Below are positions 50,990-61,410 of a DNA stretch of 64,000 nucleotides, one piece after another. The notes beneath the pieces were generated by a model, which was not told where the DNA came from, did no database searches, and was given only the letters and a program-made list of their open reading frames with translations. Made by a program: the position numbers and the translations under genes. Position 1 is the first letter of the stretch. Each line of letters begins with the position of its first letter. Origin of the DNA: Pseudomonadales bacterium (GTDB lineage: Bacteria; Pseudomonadota; Gammaproteobacteria; Pseudomonadales; Pseudohongiellaceae); the NCBI GenBank assembly GCA_023254735.1, contig JALRKV010000014.1, positions 1-64,000 on the forward strand. Direction: 5' to 3'.

Positions 50990-52784
50990 CTCCGCTGGAC
51001 ATCACCGATTGACCGACCGGCACGTCATCGGGTGGAATATTCAGAAGCCGCATCGCGCCCGACGCCACTCGTGCGAAAACCGGCGCTGCGACCTGTCCGC
51101 CATAGTGCTCGCTGCCCTTCGGCTCATTGATAACCACAACGACTACTATTTTGGGGTCGCTCGCAGGAATCATCCCTACGAATAAAGAATTATGAAGATT
51201 GGCCTCATAGCCGAATTCACCTACCACGTGCGCGGTTCCCGTTTTTCCGGCCACTTTGTAAAAAGGCACATTCCCTTCACGCGCCGAACCACCGCGTCTC
51301 GGATCGACAACGGTTTCCAGCATATCTTTAATTTGTGCTGAGATTGACGGCGACAACACTCTCTCTCGCGAAAGCGCAGCAACTTCCTCTTCACTCAATT
51401 TGACGAGAGACACCGGCTTCTTAATGCCGCTATCGGCGATTACCGAATAAGCTTGGGCTAGCTGGAGCGCTGTAACTGATAGCCCGTAGCCGTAGGATAA
51501 TGTTGCAGTTTCGACTGCGCTCCAGCGTCGCGGACTTGGCAATAAACCGCCGCGCTCGCCTGGGAAACCGGTTCCAGTCACCTGCCCAAGCCCCACTCTT
51601 TCGAGAACATCGCGTATTGGTTCGGGTCCGATTTCTAACGCGATTTTGCTTGTGCCGACATTACTCGACTTCGTGATAACTTTGCCGACCGTTAGCGTGC
51701 CATAGTTATGAATGTCTTGAATCGTGTGCCCGCGCACCATCATCCAGCCTGGGCTTGTTTCGATAATGGTGTCGGCTTCGTAAACGCCGCTCTCTAACGC
51801 GGCGGCAATAGTGAATGCCTTCACCGTCGAGCCCGGCTCGAATACGTCCGTCAATGCGCGGTTACGCAGCACACCAAAATCACTTATGTTGCTTTTGTTA
51901 TTCGGGTTGTAAGAGGGCTGATTCGCCATCGCCAAAACCTCGCCGGTTTCAACGTCTAACATTACAAGCGTCGCTGATTTTGCGCGACGCTTTGTAAACT
52001 CGGCTTTAAGCTCTTTGTACGCGAGGTTCTGCAGCCTAAAATCTATGCTGAGCTCGATATTCGAGCCGTTTGATGCGGTCTCAATCGTTCTGATTTCTTC
52101 GATAATGTTGTCGCGACGATCCCGAATTATCTGCCGCCGGCCTTCAACTCCTTGAAGGTGCTCCTCATAGGTAAGCTCGATACCTTCTTGTCCGACATTA
52201 TCGATATTGCTGAAGCCAACAAGGTGGGCTGCAACCTCTCCCTGCGGGTAGAACCGCTGGTATTCGTCTTCGAGTCTTACGTGTGGAATCCGCATCGCGG
52301 CGACCGGCGCCGCCTCAGCCGGTGAAAGCCTTCGCTTAATGAAGTGAAACGGTTTGTCACGTTTGCTCTCGATGGTGGCGATAAGGGCATCGGGGTTCAT
52401 GTCGAGCGCGTTTGCGAGGCGGCGAATATCATTGGGGTTGTCGATAATCTTTGAGGGGTTAACGCTAATTGTTACGACAGGCGTGCTCACCGCCAGCGGT
52501 TCGCCGTTGCGGTCGAAAATGATGCCGCGATTCGCCGCGATAGGAATAGTCCGAATGGCTCGATTGTCGCCTTGGCTCTGTAAAAACTCCTTCTGAGTAA
52601 TCTGTAGCTGGCCAACCTTCCACGCCACCGCGCCAACACAGAGCACTAAGCCCAGTGCTACCGCGCCAAGCCGCCAGGTGGTCTTGACGTACGTCCAGAC
52701 CTTCGCGGCGACACTCTGCCCTTTGCTGGGCGTCTGCGCTCGTGTTTCTCGTCGCGTTGCGCTCATGCCAATCCCCTTTCTCAT
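50979..52784 (-). CDS. ftsI: Septal peptidoglycan transpeptidase FtsI (PBP3)
   Basis: Class B penicillin-binding protein, 601 aa, cross-linking septal peptidoglycan with FtsW. Membrane helix about 37-58; pedestal domain; transpeptidase motifs Ser319-T-V-Lys322, Ser373-S-Asn375 and KTGTAHV near 520. An alternative ATG six codons in is possible. Follows ftsL by 15 bp. Confidence 0.98.
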   Translation of the reverse strand: MRKGIGMSATRRETRAQTPSKGQSVAAKVWTYVKTTWRLGAVALGLVLCVGAVAWKVGQLQITQKEFLQSQGDNRAIRTIPIAANRGIIFDRNGEPLAVSTPVVTISVNPSKIIDNPNDIRRLANALDMNPDALIATIESKRDKPFHFIKRRLSPAEAAPVAAMRIPHVRLEDEYQRFYPQGEVAAHLVGFSNIDNVGQEGIELTYEEHLQGVEGRRQIIRDRRDNIIEEIRTIETASNGSNIELSIDFRLQNLAYKELKAEFTKRRAKSATLVMLDVETGEVLAMANQPSYNPNNKSNISDFGVLRNRALTDVFEPGSTVKAFTIAAALESGVYEADTIIETSPGWMMVRGHTIQDIHNYGTLTVGKVITKSSNVGTSKIALEIGPEPIRDVLERVGLGQVTGTGFPGERGGLLPSPRRWSAVETATLSYGYGLSVTALQLAQAYSVIADSGIKKPVSLVKLSEEEVAALSRERVLSPSISAQIKDMLETVVDPRRGGSAREGNVPFYKVAGKTGTAHVVGEFGYEANLHNSLFVGMIPASDPKIVVVVVINEPKGSEHYGGQVAAPVFARVASGAMRLLNIPPDDVPVGQSVMSSGGDE

Positions 52785-52799
52785 CGGCCCCGTTATTCC

Positions 52800-53147
52800 C
52801 TACTGCCCAACCATGACAATCTGACTGACGTCGGGCACTCGCATGCCCAGCTGATCGATCGCTTTCTGCTCGATACGGCCTTCAACACCGAAGGTGCTTT
52901 GTTCGATGAGCAGCTGCCCCCACTCGACACTCAATTCGTTTGCCTCGTTCTTAAGCTCTTGAAGACGATTAAAAACGTAGCGATTCTCATGAGTCGTCTT
53001 GACGACACCCAAGCCGCTGGCAAGCAAGCAGAGAAGGAGTAACAGGAACATTTCAGAACGACGCTCGCCGAGCCCCAGCCAAGTCCAAAGTGACTCGTGC
53101 CCTGCTGTCTGTTTTATCTGTCTCTGCCGCGACTGCACCATCTTCAC
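52800..53147 (-). CDS. ftsL: Cell division protein FtsL
   Basis: Small bitopic divisome protein, 115 aa, with one membrane helix (about 32-49, MFLLLLLCLLASGLGVV) and a periplasmic coiled coil (YVFNRLQELKNEANELSVEW) that pairs with FtsB. Assigned by size, topology and its fixed place between rsmH and ftsI; sequence identity in this family is low. Confidence 0.93.
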   Translation of the reverse strand: MKMVQSRQRQIKQTAGHESLWTWLGLGERRSEMFLLLLLCLLASGLGVVKTTHENRYVFNRLQELKNEANELSVEWGQLLIEQSTFGVEGRIEQKAIDQLGMRVPDVSQIVMVGQ

Positions 53148-53218
53148 CTAACCTACTGCTCACTAATCGACTCGCATCTTGGTGATGCTTTAGAGAATTA
53201 CTGCTTTACCATTGCTAA

Positions 53219-54166
53219 TTAAAGCTTCGCCGCCACCCGCATGACTGCGCTGCGTGCACGGGGGTTTCTGTCAATCTCAGCCTTGCTCGGTTTGATCGCT
53301 TTCCCTATCGGCCTCACCTTCGGATTAAGCTGGGACTGCGCAACGGGCAGCCCCCTCGGGAATTCGTCCCCTCGCGCATGCTTCGCGATAAATCGTTTCG
53401 TTATTCTGTCTTCTAATGAGTGAAAGCTGATCACAACGAACAGGCCACCCGGCCGCAAAATGTCTAACGCTTGATCGAGCGCCAATTCCAACTGCTCTAA
53501 TTCTCGGTTTATGAATAACCGTATTCCTTGAAATGCCCGCGTTGCCGGGTGCTTGTCGCGCTCCCACGAAGGGTTTGCGTCTTTAATCATCTCAGCGAGA
53601 ACCCCGGTTCTTAGAATGGGCGTGATGGCGCGTTCCGTAACGATCCGCCTCGCCATTCTTCGTGAATGCCTCTCTTCGCCATAGTGATATAGCACGTCGG
53701 CAATTTCTGTCTCACTCGCCGAATTTATCCACTGCGCGGCGCTCAACCCCTGCGTGGTGTCCATGCGCATATCGAGCGGGCCGTCGCGCATGAAACTAAA
53801 TCCTCGCCCCGCATCATCGAGCTGCGGAGACGAAACGCCGAGATCAAGCAGTATCCCGTCAACGCGTCCGACGAGTCCCATCTCGCCGAGAACCGAACTC
53901 ATATCGCCAAAAGCGCTGTGTTTTGGCTCGAGTCTTCGGTCTTCCACCTGCATTGCGGCGGCAACCTCGATAGCTTCTGGGTCGCGGTCAAAGGCGATAA
54001 GTCGGGCGTTAGCAGGGAGCCTTGCGAGGATTCCCCGCGAATGCCCGCCTCGCCCAAAAGTGCCGTCAACAAATACACCCGGCTCATTGCTCTCATCACT
54101 GGATGCCAGCAAGGCATCGATCGCCTCGTCGAGCAGCACTGTGTGATGTAGCGTTTCGGTCGACAT
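53219..54166 (-). CDS. rsmH: 16S rRNA (cytosine-1402-N4)-methyltransferase
   Basis: SAM-dependent enzyme (315 aa) methylating C1402 of 16S rRNA. Signatures: VDGTFGRGGHSRGILARL, LLDLGVSSPQLDDAGRGFSF, DMRMD and SFHSLEDRITKRF. Second gene of the cluster, 50 bp after mraZ. Confidence 0.98.
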   Translation of the reverse strand: MSTETLHHTVLLDEAIDALLASSDESNEPGVFVDGTFGRGGHSRGILARLPANARLIAFDRDPEAIEVAAAMQVEDRRLEPKHSAFGDMSSVLGEMGLVGRVDGILLDLGVSSPQLDDAGRGFSFMRDGPLDMRMDTTQGLSAAQWINSASETEIADVLYHYGEERHSRRMARRIVTERAITPILRTGVLAEMIKDANPSWERDKHPATRAFQGIRLFINRELEQLELALDQALDILRPGGLFVVISFHSLEDRITKRFIAKHARGDEFPRGLPVAQSQLNPKVRPIGKAIKPSKAEIDRNPRARSAVMRVAAKL

Positions 54167-54216
54167 GTCGTGCCTTATTTCAGATTTAGGGGTCTAACCG
54201 TTTCGCCTGCGACGCG

Positions 54217-54672
54217 CTAAAGAGCCAATGACCGCAGTTTGTCCGGCAGCTCTGCCGACCCGGCCGACTCGGTAAACCAGAGTTCACGCTGCGCAGTCCA
54301 GGCATCCTGATCCCATATTTCTAGCTTCTTACCCTGACCAACCAAACAGATATGTTTATCGAGCGCGGCATATTGTCGGAGCTCCTGTGGCAAGAGAATC
54401 CGCCCGTTGCTATCGAGCTCGAGGTCGGTCGCATGGCCGATCAGAAGGTGTTTGACGCGCGCAGACATCGGGTCGAAACTCGACAAACCCTCGATTTCGC
54501 GCTCGATCTGCTCCCATTCAGCGAGCGGATACAGGAGTAAGCACCGGTGGTTTGTGTCTATTGTCACCACCATTTGGCCCGCACAATGAGTAATCAACCG
54601 CTCACGGTAGCGCGCCGGCATCGCCATACGCCCTTTCGCATCGAGATTGATCGAATTGATTCCGCGAAACAC
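54217..54672 (-). CDS. mraZ: Transcriptional regulator MraZ
   Basis: A 151-aa AbrB-like protein with two DXXXR-type repeats: LDAKGRMAMPARYRE and LDSNGRILLPQELRQ. MraZ forms rings and represses the division cluster by binding direct repeats in its own promoter. First gene of the dcw cluster, and its repeats are present 90-150 bp upstream (54760-54819). Confidence 0.97.
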   Translation of the reverse strand: MFRGINSINLDAKGRMAMPARYRERLITHCAGQMVVTIDTNHRCLLLYPLAEWEQIEREIEGLSSFDPMSARVKHLLIGHATDLELDSNGRILLPQELRQYAALDKHICLVGQGKKLEIWDQDAWTAQRELWFTESAGSAELPDKLRSLAL

Positions 54673-54759
54673 CGCGCTCTCTCCAAAACAGGTTACTTAC
54701 TGATTTTTATGCTATTTCTTATGGCTCAGCTTACAAAGCCACCGCTGCACTCGTGCTGC

Positions 54760-54819
54760 TTTTACCCACAAAGCCCCACTATAATACAAAATTGTCCACT
54801 TTTTTCCACAGATTTCCAC
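54760..54819 (-). promoter_or_regulatory. mraZ promoter with in-phase GTGG decamers (MraZ operator)
   Basis: Reading the minus strand from 54819 to 54760, six consecutive decamers are in register: GTGGAAATCT, GTGGAAAAAA, GTGGACAATT, TTGTATTATA, GTGGGGCTTT, GTGGGTAAAA. Five begin GTGG, the pattern known for MraZ boxes (GTGG-type repeats every 10 bp). The one that breaks the pattern contains TATTAT, the likely -10. MraZ bound here would cover -35, -10 and the start point. The remaining gap, 54673-54759 (mraZ leader) and 54820-55023, shows no gene I can support. Confidence 0.85.
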
Positions 54820-55023
54820 TATAAGGACAGAATTAAGCGCATGCAAGCAGAAAATGCCGCTAAGTTACTGATTTTGAGAGTCGCATCACCAATATTGGCC
54901 TTCGCGATCAGCGAGATGCAGTGGGAGGCGGAACGAATGGAGAGCTCGCGCCAGAACTTCCAGCGCGAAGGGGTTTAGCTCTGAATAAAAACAAGCGCAG
55001 GAGGAAAGCAGAAAGGGAATAAA

Positions 55024-55445
55024 AAGTGAGCCAGCCTATAAGCCGGGTTCTGTCTAGGACAATCATTCATCTACGGCTTGCGTCACCGCAAGCCTTTAGC
55101 GGCCTACCCGAACCCAATGCGAGCAGCATCGATGGGTTCCTATTTGGCCTTGCTCCGAGTGGGGTTTACACTGCCACGAACTGTTACCAGTCGCGCGGTG
55201 CGCTCTTACCGCACCTTTTCACCCTTACCGATCCCTGCGACTCTCGAAGATGCTTAACAGCGACTGCGAGGACTTCACGCGAGATTTGGCGGTTTGTTTT
55301 CTGCTGCACTAGCCGTAGGCTTGCGCCCCCCAGGCGTTACCTGGCACCCTGCTCTGTGGAGCCCGGACTTTCCTCCGACCCCGTCCTCGTTCGACGCTAG
55401 ACGACGAATGAAGAACTAGGACCAGCGATTGCCCAGCTGACTCGC
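55024..55445 (-). ncRNA. rnpB: RNase P RNA (bacterial type A)
   Basis: Catalytic RNA of RNase P, about 420 nt on the minus strand. The universal core GGAGGAAAGTCCGGGCTCC is at 55358-55376, and ACAGAACCCGGCTTA near the 3' end at 55039-55053. The P1 helix pairs GAGTCAGCT (5', about 55443) with GGCTGGCTC (3', about 55027). Ends followed by a short T run. rnpB next to rsmI and close to the dcw cluster matches Pseudomonas. End positions are good to a few bases. A weak sigma-70 site (TTGTGT, 17 bp, TAAGCT) lies just upstream. Confidence 0.95.
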
Positions 55446-55485
55446 GCGCAGCTTAGTCGAGTTCAAAGCCCCACACAAGGCGCAT

Positions 55486-56343
55486 CTACTGCTCTTTTTC
55501 GAGCATCGCCGCATAAAGCGCGTTTTTTCGCACGCCGACGAGTTGTGCGGCAAGAGCGACTGCACGCTTCATCGACACTTCGGCACTCAGAAGCTCAGCA
55601 ACGTCGATAGCTTTTAGCATTAACGCATCGATGTCAGAGCCCAACTTAGTTGCGCGACCCTCAAGCACGAGCACGAACTCGCCGCGGGAATTGTTTTCAT
55701 CGCTCGCAACCCAACTCGCGGCCTCGAGAAGGCTACCAAGGAAATGGGATTCAAATTTCTTCGTGAGTTCTCGCGCGACAAACACTTTTCTTTTATTGGG
55801 CTCGGCGATTACTGCCGCCATGTCGTTAAGGCACGCAACAATCCTGTGAGGCGACTCGTAGAAAACGAGCGTTGAAGTCTCGTCCGCGAGGGCGGCAAGA
55901 CGCTTGCAGCGCTGAGTGCTCTTGGCAGGCAGGAATCCCTCAAAGTAAAACCGATCACTCGGTATGCCTGCAACGCTTAACGCTGCAATCACCGCGCTCG
56001 CACCCGGCACGGGAATCACCGAGATTCCACGACTCCTAGCCATTTCGACAAGCCGGTAGCCCGGATCCGATATTAAGGGTGTGCCCGCATCGGATATCAA
56101 TGCAAGAGAGCGCCCAGCATCAAGCTCATCGAGTAGTTTCTTTACCTCGGAGTCGCTACTAAAATCATGGTAAGACGTCAGCGGGGTCGCGATGGCAAAG
56201 TGCTGCAGCAGCCTTTTGCTATGACGTGTGTCCTCAGCGGCGATCAAATCAACCTGCTTGAGCACGGCGATCGCACGTGCGCTGATGTCCTCAAGGTTTC
56301 CTATCGGCGTTGCAACAATGTAGAGCGTGCCTTGTGTTTCCAT
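55486..56343 (-). CDS. rsmI: 16S rRNA (cytidine-1402-2'-O)-methyltransferase
   Basis: A 285-aa SAM-dependent methyltransferase with the tetrapyrrole-methylase fold. It modifies the same 16S residue as RsmH, at the ribose. Signatures: GTLYIVATPIGNLEDISARA, AAEDTRHSKRLL, ISDAGTPLISDPGYRLV and VPGASAVIAAL. Start is ATG at 56343; a TTG six codons upstream is less likely. Divergent from lpoA. Confidence 0.97.
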   Translation of the reverse strand: METQGTLYIVATPIGNLEDISARAIAVLKQVDLIAAEDTRHSKRLLQHFAIATPLTSYHDFSSDSEVKKLLDELDAGRSLALISDAGTPLISDPGYRLVEMARSRGISVIPVPGASAVIAALSVAGIPSDRFYFEGFLPAKSTQRCKRLAALADETSTLVFYESPHRIVACLNDMAAVIAEPNKRKVFVARELTKKFESHFLGSLLEAASWVASDENNSRGEFVLVLEGRATKLGSDIDALMLKAIDVAELLSAEVSMKRAVALAAQLVGVRKNALYAAMLEKEQ

Positions 56344-56520
56344 TCGATTCTCTCTTTTCAACCAAACCCGCTATTTCAAACCCTGCGGGTGAAGCGTACA
56401 ATTTTACTAACTTTCGCGCTTAATTCGCCGCAACCTATTTGGCAGCCTAGTCTTGGGCTAAACAACTACTAAGCACGTTAAAACGAAGAATTAAACACGC
56501 TAAGAGTGGGTACGTTTGAA

Positions 56521-58401
56521 ATGAGCACGGCTAGACTGCTTCAAAACGCCAAAGATTCATGGAATATCTCGGGCATCTGCTTCGCCCTCTTGCTCCTTGG
56601 CCTGCTTGATGGATGCCAGTCAACGCCAGCCAATTCTGGCAATATCCCCTTCGACTTGGCGTCCGCGTCGGTTGAGACCCTGTTAGACGCTGCTTCTCAG
56701 GCTGAGTCTCAGAGCGACGCCGAAGCTGCGGCAGAGTATCGACTTAAAGCCATCGAGTTGCTCATCTACGAAAATAATCTGAGAAGAGCCGCGACTGAGA
56801 TCGACGCACTTCCGGCTCAGCAGCTGCTTTCTGATGAGCTGCGTGCGTCAGTGCAGCTCGCTAGGGCAACTATCGCGTTTGGCAATGGCGATCACTCTGA
56901 CGCGCGTAGTTTACTTCAAGAACTCGACAGCCGCGCGCGTGAGTCGCTCCCCATCGACACAAATATTAAAATCGCGCTGCTCGCAGGTGAGGTTTACAAC
57001 GCGCTTGGCGACCCCTCCCTCGCGGCTGTCTTTCAACTTAGCCGCAGCGAGGGCGCCGAATACGGGACGCCACTGCTCGCTCGGCAACTCAGTGATTCCA
57101 TCTGGCTAACACTCGACACCCTTTCAATCGATGAAATTGATGCGGTGGCCAGTGCAACCGCAGGTTATCATGCTCGCGGCTGGCTCGAGCTCAACAAGGC
57201 TATTCGGCGCGAGGAATTTAGCCTGCGCGGTCAATTAGATGCGCTCGCGAGATGGCAAGGCGTTTGGACGCAGCATGCTGCGACAAGCTATTTGCCCAGT
57301 GCGCTCCTGACCCTCAACGCAGCGTGGGATCGCCGCCCCCGGCATATCGGACTCATTCTGCCCCTGCAAACAGCCGCCGGTAGAGCACTCCAAGAAGGAT
57401 TTATCGCGGCCTATTACCAGTCCCTCGCCATTTCTCGCGAAGTCCCTCGCATAAGCGTCATCGATAGCAGCGAGGCGACCGATGCGTTCAGCGTCTACGA
57501 TGAGGCTTTACGCCTCGGCGTAGATCTTGTCGTGGGGCCATTGGACAAAGCCCTCGTCAATCAGATTGCGGAACTCCCTAGGCTTCCCACGCTAACTCTT
57601 GCGCTAAATTATGCGGACAACGACGACGAATCTGGGGAAGGAAAACCCTCTGACCTCGTCCAATTCGGTCTCGCGCCTGAGAATGAAATCGAGCAGATCA
57701 TCGCGCTCGCTCGGCAGCGCGGATTCAAACGTGCAGCGGTCATCACTCCCGAGGGAGACAACTACACGCGCCTGCGAGCAACCTTTCAGTCTCGCTGGGA
57801 ACAGAGCGGTGGCAGCGTGGTGGCACGCTCCGTTTTCGGTCCCGAGGAAGATTTCAGCGCGGTGGTAAAAAACCTTCTTGCCATCGATGCGAGCGAAGAC
57901 CGCGCGCGTCGACTTCGCGCGACACTGCCGCGCAACAATATCGAGTTCACACCCCAGCGCCGCAGCGACATAGATTTTATATTTCTCATAGCGAACCCTC
58001 GCCAAGGCCGCCAGTTAGTGCCAACCCTCGCCTTTTACTATGCCCAAGACCTCCCGCTTCTTGCACTCCCCTCGATTTATGACGGCGACCCCAGCGCGAG
58101 CACACGCGACCTTGACGGCCTCGTGTTTGGCGACGCGCCTTGGATGGTGAGACCCAGCGAGCTGCGGTCGGTGGCCGACGAAAATCTCGCCCCGGCCTTC
58201 GGCTCAAGTCAGCGTCTCAGGGCGATGGGCGTGGACAGCTTCTATCTCGCGATGCAGCTTACGCAGCTGAGGGATAATCCGCAGCGCAGTCTGCGCGGGG
58301 TGACCGGCGAATTGAGCTTAACTGAAGACGGGAAAATCATGCGCAAACTGGTGATGCTCAAATTTGAGAATGGTGTGCCAGAGCCTCTCCCAGGGAGCTA
58401 G
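56521..58401 (+). CDS. lpoA: Penicillin-binding protein activator LpoA
   Basis: Outer-membrane lipoprotein activating PBP1A. Lipobox GLLDGC gives a lipidated Cys at residue 32. The N-terminal half (about 40-275) is helical TPR-like; the C-terminal half (about 285-620) is a periplasmic-binding-protein fold with RHIGLILPLQTAAGRAL and DLVVGPLDKALVNQ. About 626 aa, near the family norm. A GTG at 56506 would add five residues. First of the lpoA-yraN-diaA-dolP run. Confidence 0.94.
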   Translation: MSTARLLQNAKDSWNISGICFALLLLGLLDGCQSTPANSGNIPFDLASASVETLLDAASQAESQSDAEAAAEYRLKAIELLIYENNLRRAATEIDALPAQQLLSDELRASVQLARATIAFGNGDHSDARSLLQELDSRARESLPIDTNIKIALLAGEVYNALGDPSLAAVFQLSRSEGAEYGTPLLARQLSDSIWLTLDTLSIDEIDAVASATAGYHARGWLELNKAIRREEFSLRGQLDALARWQGVWTQHAATSYLPSALLTLNAAWDRRPRHIGLILPLQTAAGRALQEGFIAAYYQSLAISREVPRISVIDSSEATDAFSVYDEALRLGVDLVVGPLDKALVNQIAELPRLPTLTLALNYADNDDESGEGKPSDLVQFGLAPENEIEQIIALARQRGFKRAAVITPEGDNYTRLRATFQSRWEQSGGSVVARSVFGPEEDFSAVVKNLLAIDASEDRARRLRATLPRNNIEFTPQRRSDIDFIFLIANPRQGRQLVPTLAFYYAQDLPLLALPSIYDGDPSASTRDLDGLVFGDAPWMVRPSELRSVADENLAPAFGSSQRLRAMGVDSFYLAMQLTQLRDNPQRSLRGVTGELSLTEDGKIMRKLVMLKFENGVPEPLPGS

Positions 58402-58506
58402 GCCCGCTCGGCTAACGCCCATCACCCTATTCACATCTTTCTCCCTTCTTTCCCGAACCCGGCGCTGCCACGCGCCTGAATTATTCTGACTGGGGATACT
58501 AGGCGC

Positions 58507-58881
58507 ATGACTAGCGAGACTGCAGTCGCAACTGGACGTCGCTTCGAGGCCTTCGCTGCGGACTATTTAAAAGTGAGGGGCTGCAGAATTGAGGATCAGA
58601 ACTTTCGCTGCAAAGCCGGGGAAATCGATCTGATTGTTATCGATCCCGAGAGCAAGCTGGTTTTCGTTGAAGTCAGGTTTAGGGCGAGCAATCGCTTCGG
58701 TGGCGCAGGCGCTTCCGTCACAGCCCACAAACAGAACCGCATTCGCAATGCCGCAAAAATCTATTTGCTTACCCACCGTGAATTCAAGGCTCACTTTTGC
58801 CGATTCGATGTAATGGCCCTAAGCCACGACAAGCAGACAAATGAGATTGACGTTAACTGGATTAAGGCCGCCTTTGTGTAG
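58507..58881 (+). CDS. yraN: YraN family (UPF0102) predicted endonuclease
   Basis: A 124-aa protein with a PD-(D/E)XK-like core: CKAGEIDLIVIDPESKLVFVEVRFR, giving Asp and Glu-X-Val-Arg. Widely conserved, function uncertain; Holliday-junction resolvase-like fold. Sits between lpoA and diaA as in most gammaproteobacteria. Confidence 0.94.
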   Translation: MTSETAVATGRRFEAFAADYLKVRGCRIEDQNFRCKAGEIDLIVIDPESKLVFVEVRFRASNRFGGAGASVTAHKQNRIRNAAKIYLLTHREFKAHFCRFDVMALSHDKQTNEIDVNWIKAAFV

Positions 58882-58896
58882 TCATTGCCGTCTTAG

Positions 58897-60242
<1,346 letters not shown>

Positions 60243-60244
60243 TG

Positions 60245-60679
60245 CTATTTGACTAATCGTAGGGCGGGTTTCTTACCGGAGCTCGCCTGGCTGCCGCTTT
60301 CGCTGCTCTCGCCACCTTCGCCACGCCCTGTCGGCGCTGGTGGTTCTGGTTCGGGAGATATTTCGGCCTTAAACATCATCCCCTCCCCGTTTTCCCGCGC
60401 GTAGATTCCCATCATAGCGCTCATAGGCACGAGCACTCGTCGGGAGATGCCGGCGAAGCGCCCAGTAAAGCTGACAGTGTGATCATCGATGAGGAGGTCT
60501 TGAACGGCGACAGGCGACACGTTGAGGACGATCTGACCGTCTTTCACGTGTTCTTGGGGTACCTCGACGCCGTCTATTAGCGCGTCAACGACCACATGTG
60601 GGGTGCAGCCGTTGTCGAGAATCCACTCATAGAGAGCTCTTACGAGGTAGGGCCGACTTGAAGTCATTGGGGTCGACAT
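60245..60679 (-). CDS. sspB: ClpXP protease adaptor SspB
   Basis: Stringent starvation protein B, 144 aa, delivering ssrA-tagged proteins to ClpXP. The folded domain begins with RPYLVRALYEWILDNGCTPH and VPMSAMMGIYARENGEGM; the flexible tail ends KPALRLVK, the ClpX-docking peptide. 46 bp after sspA in the same operon. Confidence 0.97.
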   Translation of the reverse strand: MSTPMTSSRPYLVRALYEWILDNGCTPHVVVDALIDGVEVPQEHVKDGQIVLNVSPVAVQDLLIDDHTVSFTGRFAGISRRVLVPMSAMMGIYARENGEGMMFKAEISPEPEPPAPTGRGEGGESSESGSQASSGKKPALRLVK

Positions 60680-60725
60680 ACCTTTCCTTGCTCTGATAGG
60701 GCACTTTTGGTTTAAGGAGAGGGTT

Positions 60726-61358
60726 TTATACCATCTCTTTTTCTTGCTCGGAAAGACTCATGATCACAGATTCGCGCTCGAAGAGGCGATCGCGATAATC
60801 GAGAAGAGGCTTTACGCCCTTCGTCTTCGGAAGCTCAATCCCCATTGCCGGAAGACGCCACAAAATCGGCATTACGCAGCAGTCGACAATGGTGAACTCG
60901 TCGCTCATGAAATAGGGCTTTTCGCCAAAAATCGCGGCGATCGACACGAGACTGTCGCGCAATTCTTTACGTGCCTTCTCAAGCTGGGCAGGCGTGCCAT
61001 CCTTAGCCATGAGCTTATCGACTAAAGGGCACCAATCTTGCTTGATGCGATAAATCCACAGGCGGCTCATCGCGCGCGCCACTGGATAGACCGGGAACAA
61101 AGGAGGATGAGGGAATCGCTCGTCAAGATATTCCATCATGATGTCTGCTTCGTAGAGCACCAAATCCCTGTCAACGAGCGTAGGAAGCGAGTTGTAAGGA
61201 TTGAGGCTCGCGAGATCCTCGGGCTTTTTTTCTGGATCTACATCGATTGTCTCAACTGTCACACCCTTTTCCGCCAACACGATGCGAACACGGTGGCTGT
61301 ATTGGCTAGTGCCATCAGAGTAGAAAGTCATCGACGATCGTTTAGCAACCACACCCAT
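60726..61358 (-). CDS. sspA: Stringent starvation protein A
   Basis: Glutathione-S-transferase-like RNA polymerase-associated protein of 210 aa. N-terminal thioredoxin-like part MTFYSDGTSQYSHRVRIVL and VDPEKKPEDLASLNPYNSLPTLVDRDL in parts, then alpha-helical domain. Start ATG at 61358 follows GAGAGG; a TTG at 61373 is less likely. Follows cytochrome bc1 by 52 bp, the Pseudomonas order. Confidence 0.96.
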   Translation of the reverse strand: MGVVAKRSSMTFYSDGTSQYSHRVRIVLAEKGVTVETIDVDPEKKPEDLASLNPYNSLPTLVDRDLVLYEADIMMEYLDERFPHPPLFPVYPVARAMSRLWIYRIKQDWCPLVDKLMAKDGTPAQLEKARKELRDSLVSIAAIFGEKPYFMSDEFTIVDCCVMPILWRLPAMGIELPKTKGVKPLLDYRDRLFERESVIMSLSEQEKEMV

Positions 61359-61410
61359 AGTATTTCCTCTCAATCCTTAGATAGTAGACCTTGACTGCAC
61401 CGCAGTCAGA

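Noticed and set aside
54802..54810. TTTTCCACA, a match to the DnaA box consensus, in the mraZ promoter
   Set aside because: It is a by-product of the GTGG decamer array; a single relaxed match gives no support for DnaA control.
54547..54978. 143-aa plus-strand frame across the mraZ start and promoter
   Set aside because: Composition is random, it runs antisense to mraZ and through the MraZ repeats, and has no ribosome site.
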